NCBI GenBank assembly: GCA_016212635.1
Contig: JACRFR010000011.1
Span: 1 to 12,931, forward strand
Reading direction: 5' to 3'
From: Candidatus Liptonbacteria bacterium
Lineage (GTDB): Bacteria > Patescibacteriota > Minisyncoccia > UBA6257 > 2-01-FULL-56-20
DNA: 12,931 bases
Shown: positions 10,623-12,931 of the stretch, piece by piece
Numbering within the stretch: position 1 is the stretch's first letter
Layout: each line of letters opens with the position of its first letter
Translations under genes and position numbers: made by a program
Notes under the pieces: model-generated
Told to the model about the DNA's origin: nothing
Seen by the model: only the letters and a program-made list of their open reading frames with translations
Databases searched by the model: none

Positions 10623-11049
10623 ACTGATTGAAAATGGATTGGGAAACGGCCAGATAGTTTTAGCCCAAAAATGGTTGCGCCAAGCGACGCAAGATAATCA
10701 GGCTTGCGGCCTAATGTTAAAGCACAAAATTCCCACAGCCATTATTTGTTTTCATGCTCAACAAACGGCGGAAAAATCGCTAAAAGCGATGATAATTTTT
10801 TACGCCAAAAAATTTGAAAAGATTCACGATCTTTGGCCGATAGCTAGGACGCTGGTTGGCGTTGCGCCAGAACTTAAGCGCTTACAAGCCAAATTAGATA
10901 ATTTAAGCACCTATTATATCGAGTCGCGATACCCCGATGATTTTCAGAGGAATATTCCAATCACCGAAGCGCGAGCGGCCTACCAAGTTGCCAGAGCGGT
11001 TTATGGTATTGCCCAGAGAAAAATTAACTCGCGGGTCAAGAAAACTTAA
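10609..11049 (+). CDS. HEPN-domain protein 1 (toxin of HEPN/MNT pair)
   Basis: This 146-aa all-helical protein has the HEPN pattern seen next to MNT proteins: KWLRQATQDNQACGLML (residues 21-37), then CFHAQQTAEKSLKAMI (47-62), KIHDLWPIA (71-79) and LDNLSTYYIESRYPDD (96-111). HEPN proteins of such pairs are usually RNases. I see no R-x4-6-H active-site motif, so catalysis is uncertain and it may act as a binding partner. The start overlaps MNT1 by 14 bases. The N-terminus before the HEPN helix is about 20 residues, so a later start is also possible. Leader 2 begins 22 bases after its stop. Confidence 0.85.
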   Translation: MRQLKLIENGLGNGQIVLAQKWLRQATQDNQACGLMLKHKIPTAIICFHAQQTAEKSLKAMIIFYAKKFEKIHDLWPIARTLVGVAPELKRLQAKLDNLSTYYIESRYPDDFQRNIPITEARAAYQVARAVYGIAQRKINSRVKKT

Positions 11050-11071
11050 AGCAGTTTATTCTACATCCCCC

Positions 11072-11293
11072 GTGATAAAAGCAAGCAACAAAAAAGTAGT
11101 AGTTAAAGTTGGCACGCTGATTGCAGTGGTGTCAGCCGCGGCATTGTCCGGTGTATTTGTTTTTGGGTTGATCCAAATAACCCCCGCCTATGCCCTGACC
11201 ACCCTCAACCCGCCGGGGGGCATTTGGAACTCGGCAGGCAATGTGGGCGTGGGGACGACGGGGCCAAGAATGTGGTACAATTTTCTATTATGA
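11072..11293 (+). CDS. Leader 2: truncated fibre-gene 5' fragment, overlapping MNT2
   Basis: From the GTG at 11072 the frame encodes a basic start (VIKASNKKVVVKVG), a hydrophobic signal segment ending TPAYA, then LTTLNPPGGIWNSAG, NVGVGTTGP and RMWYNFLL. Its signal peptide is unrelated in sequence to those of leader 1 and the fibre gene at 12336, while the mature part is nearly identical. TGA (11291-11293) overlaps the ATG of MNT2 (11290) as ATGA, so the truncated leader is positioned for translational coupling with the downstream module. The start codon is uncertain; TATTCT at 11057-11062 is a possible -10. Confidence 0.6.
   Translation: MIKASNKKVVVKVGTLIAVVSAAALSGVFVFGLIQITPAYALTTLNPPGGIWNSAGNVGVGTTGPRMWYNFLL
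11276..11281 (+). promoter_or_regulatory. -10 box of MNT2
   Basis: TACAAT lies 8 bases before the ATG at 11290, inside the end of leader 2. No -35 box is seen. Confidence 0.35.
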
Positions 11294-11457
11294 CAAGATC
11301 CAATCAAGATAAAACCGACCAAATTATCCAAAGGATAGTTCGGGAATATAAGCCGGAAAAGATTTATCTCTTCGGCTCGGAGGCTTGGGGTAATCCCGGC
11401 CCGGATAAGGCAAGGTCTTATATCAGATTGCCGGTTGAGCCCAATAATGAACAATGA
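11290..11457 (+). pseudogene. MNT2 relic: nucleotidyltransferase with the catalytic centre deleted
   Basis: The first 39 residues are a normal MNT start (KPEKIYLFGSEAWGNPGPD), after which the frame goes to unrelated sequence. Starting two bases off frame, 11409-11438 reads GKVLYQIAG and TGA, the usual C-terminus of these proteins (MNT3 ends GKVLYAK). The DxD motif and third carboxylate are therefore gone through a deletion of about 60 codons plus a frame shift at about 11406. It overlaps the HEPN2 relic by 11 bases, as MNT3 overlaps HEPN3. Confidence 0.8.
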
Positions 11458-11620
11458 TTCACAACCGTGGGAGGAGTGGCGACAATACGCGGACGAAGAC
11501 CAACTTGTCGCTCAAGCTATTTTGGAAGCGGGTGGACCCGCCAACCCAGTTTGTTTCCACGCGTATCAGTTGGCCGAAAAATACCTAAAATGCTTTTTGT
11601 CCTGGCGCGGGATTTTCTAA
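11447..11620 (+). pseudogene. HEPN2 relic: C-terminally truncated HEPN protein
   Basis: This 57-aa frame matches only the first half of HEPN3: WEEWRQYADEDQLVAQAIL (residues 8-26) and CFHAYQLAEKYLKCFLSWRG (36-55). It then stops. The HDL and RYPxD parts are missing. Twenty bases later the MNT3 gene starts, so a deletion joined HEPN2 directly to the MNT3 promoter, possibly removing a leader that once lay between. With MNT2 also broken, the whole second module is inactive. Confidence 0.8.
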
Positions 11621-11627
11621 AGTGTGA

Positions 11628-11633
11628 TAAAAT
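11628..11633 (+). promoter_or_regulatory. -10 box of MNT3
   Basis: TAAAAT ends 6 bases before the ATG at 11640, the same spacing as at MNT1, the antitoxin gene at 2902 and cupredoxin 2. The mRNA should be leaderless. Confidence 0.45.
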
Positions 11634-11639
11634 TATCCC

Positions 11640-11957
11640 ATGACCGAACAAGTCACTGAAAGGACAATTGAAAATGTCGCTTCGGATATTGCCGGGAAGT
11701 TTCATCCGCAGAAGATTATTTTGTTCGGGTCCTATGCTTGGGGGAAGCCGGGACCGGACAGCGATGTGGATCTATTAGTGGTGAAAGAAGTGGATGATAC
11801 GCGACGCCTGGCGCGCGAAATAGACGGCGCTGTTTTCCCGCGCCCGTTTCCATTAGATGTTCTGGTGTGCCGCCCGGAGAAATTAACAAAGGCCGGGCCT
11901 CAAGATTTCTTTCTTCGCGATATTCTCGCGCGGGGGAAGGTGCTCTATGCCAAATAA
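11640..11957 (+). CDS. MNT-type minimal nucleotidyltransferase 3 (antitoxin)
   Basis: This 105-aa protein has IILFGSYAWGKPGPDSDVDL (G30-S31, D42, D44) and the third acid D73 in PLDVLVC. It ends RGKVLYAK, the common end of MNT proteins. It is a complete, probably active partner of HEPN3, with which it overlaps by 11 bases. It is about as distant from MNT1 as from the MNT2 relic by eye, although GNPGPD/GKPGPD links it to MNT2. The modules are therefore not fresh tandem copies. Confidence 0.9.
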   Translation: MTEQVTERTIENVASDIAGKFHPQKIILFGSYAWGKPGPDSDVDLLVVKEVDDTRRLAREIDGAVFPRPFPLDVLVCRPEKLTKAGPQDFFLRDILARGKVLYAK

Positions 11958-12339
11958 CTCCTTCACGCACCATGGGGACTGGTTCGATAAAGCCGAAGAG
12001 GATCGTCTGGCGGCGGATATTCTTTTGCGGGAAGGTGGTTCGTTCGGCACCATCTGTTTTTTATGCCAGCAGGCCGCCGAAAAGTATTTAAAAGGGTTTC
12101 TAGTATCTCTGGGATTAATGTTCCCCAAAACGCACGATTTGTTGGGGTTGGAGACATTACTTTTAGAGAAAGAACCGGGAATCGGAGAGTGTCACGAGGA
12201 TTTGAAATTACTCAATCGGTATTATCTGGAAACTCGCTATCCGGGAGATTGCCCAGAGTTTTCTTCGGCAGAGGCCAGCCTGGCTACGCAGGCCGCGTTA
12301 CATGTGAAAGAATTTGTTTTAGCTAAAATCCAAGTATGA
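11947..12339 (+). CDS. HEPN-domain protein 3 (toxin)
   Basis: This 130-aa protein has DWFDKAEEDRLAADILL (residues 11-27), CFLCQQAAEKYLKGFLVSLG (37-56), KTHDLLGLETLL (61-72) and LKLLNRYYLETRYPGD (86-101), a full HEPN domain of the MNT-linked type. As in HEPN1, no R-x4-6-H motif is visible. Its TGA stop (12337-12339) overlaps the ATG of the following fibre gene (12336), and that gene's likely -10 box lies within its last codons. The toxin gene and the surface gene are thus locked together. Confidence 0.9.
   Translation: MPNNSFTHHGDWFDKAEEDRLAADILLREGGSFGTICFLCQQAAEKYLKGFLVSLGLMFPKTHDLLGLETLLLEKEPGIGECHEDLKLLNRYYLETRYPGDCPEFSSAEASLATQAALHVKEFVLAKIQV
12324..12329 (+). promoter_or_regulatory. -10 box of the fibre gene inside HEPN3
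   Basis: TAAAAT ends 6 bases before the ATG at 12336, within the HEPN3 coding region. It would give a leaderless transcript independent of the module. Confidence 0.4.
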
Positions 12340-12931
12340 ATAGACGGAAAATATATATTTTGCTCTTGGTCCTAGCCGCTGTCTTAAGTGGCACTAAGGC
12401 CTTAGCTTTGACCACCCTCAATCCGCCGGGGGGCATATGGAACTCGGCAGGCAACGTCGGCATCGGGACGACAGGGCCGGATATGAAATTGAATGTTGTT
12501 GGTGCTGCTGATAGTTTTGTTGCGTCATTTTATGGCACCGGCACGAACGGTATTTTACTTGGGTCACAGACGACGGGTACTGCATTAGGAAGAATTAGCA
12601 CAAATCATGCAATCCCAATGACTCTAGAAATTAATGGGGCGGAAAAGGTCAGAATAGACAGTAACGGCAACGTCGGCATCGGGACGACGGGACCGCGGAG
12701 TAAATTAGATATTGGGGGTGGAAACATTCGGCTCTCACAAAGTTATTGGAACAGTGATAGCGCAGCAATCGAGTTTGCAACAGACGATGGAGCCTCACTT
12801 ACTAACTCAATTGTTGCATATAGCGCCAATAGCGATGGCTATTACGGATTTAAGTTCAAAGGTGGGTCAGGTACCACGAACGGTACCCTAATGACCATCA
12901 CTGGACAAGGCAACGTCGGCATCGGGACGAC
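12336..12931 (+). CDS. GNVGIGTT-repeat surface-fibre-like protein, N-terminal part (3' end outside window)
   Basis: The frame is open for 198 codons and runs off the window. A signal peptide (MNRRKIYILLLVLAAVLSGT.., likely cut after ALA) is followed by LTTLNPPGGIWNSAG and the first GNVGIGTTGP. Two further GNVGIGTT motifs follow, about 72 and 81 codons apart, with different inserts between (SFVASFYGTGTNGILLG; then LDIGGGNIRLSQSYWNSDSA). Inserts resemble the phage-fibre-like segments of CPR surface proteins. It is the only one of three leaders in the window that continues past the first repeat. The window stops at the last base of the third repeat. Its start overlaps the HEPN3 stop. Confidence 0.8.
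   Translation, partial: MNRRKIYILLLVLAAVLSGTKALALTTLNPPGGIWNSAGNVGIGTTGPDMKLNVVGAADSFVASFYGTGTNGILLGSQTTGTALGRISTNHAIPMTLEINGAEKVRIDSNGNVGIGTTGPRSKLDIGGGNIRLSQSYWNSDSAAIEFATDDGASLTNSIVAYSANSDGYYGFKFKGGSGTTNGTLMTITGQGNVGIGT
12450..12931 (+). repeat. Identical 23-bp GNVGIGTT-coding repeat (copies at 12450, 12666, 12909; also 119)
   Basis: The 23-mer beginning GGCAACGTCGGCATC and ending GGGACGAC occurs without a single change at 12450-12472, 12666-12688, 12909-12931 and, 12 kb away, at 119-141. The surrounding sequence differs. Exact identity including silent positions points to gene conversion or recombination rather than protein selection alone. Confidence 0.92.

Noticed and set aside
1..12931. 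tRNA or rRNA genes
   Set aside because: No cloverleaf with a GTTCGA-type T arm and no conserved rRNA segment was recognised on either strand.

Overview
The window looks like a stretch of a bacterial genome of the Candidate Phyla Radiation (Patescibacteria, probably Parcubacteria-like). The grounds are surface-fibre proteins built on GNVGIGTT repeats with the leader LNPPGGIWNS, four-helix-bundle (S23-type) genes, HEPN/MNT toxin-antitoxin pairs, dense short intergenic repeats and genes that start directly after a -10 box. The lineage is recognised from remembered families, not from a search. Long genes read through in the standard code, and several end in TGA, so UGA is a stop here.

Layout. 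Bases 1-811 are the 3' end of a GNVGIGTT fibre gene. A 446-aa protein (824-2164) joins an IS1/InsA-like zinc ribbon to a PD-(D/E)XK nuclease domain. A short palindromic element with a tandem tail leads into a four-helix-bundle-like gene (2323-2760). Next comes a type II toxin-antitoxin pair (2902-3375) whose RelE-like toxin is cut by one in-frame TGA. From 3751 to 8206 there is an envelope block: two paralogous membrane-anchored cupredoxins flank a 708-aa membrane-anchored extracytoplasmic protein and an S23 four-helix-bundle gene. A REP-associated tyrosine transposase (8968-8291, minus strand) sits between two REP-type inverted-repeat elements. Bases 9038-9428 hold a G-rich tract, a cluster of GC hairpins and a decayed GNVGIGTT fragment; an NYN-domain nuclease gene follows.

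The most unusual part is 10037-12931. The 5' end of a fibre gene (signal peptide, LNPPGGIWNS, first GNVGxGTTGP) occurs three times. Two copies stop right after that first repeat and are followed at once by MNT-HEPN modules. The third reads on as a long fibre gene that leaves the window. One module of three is decayed. The order is leader1-MNT1-HEPN1-leader2-MNT2(relic)-HEPN2(relic)-MNT3-HEPN3-fibre gene, with stop/start overlaps tying leaders and modules together. A further decayed repeat sits just before the NYN gene. This suggests that toxin-antitoxin or nuclease cargo repeatedly becomes joined to fibre-gene 5' ends at the GNVGIGTT repeat, perhaps stabilising or diversifying a repetitive surface-protein locus.

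Both window ends lie inside fibre-gene repeats, and the last base is the last base of a 23-bp repeat, so the window probably reflects an assembly break at repeats.
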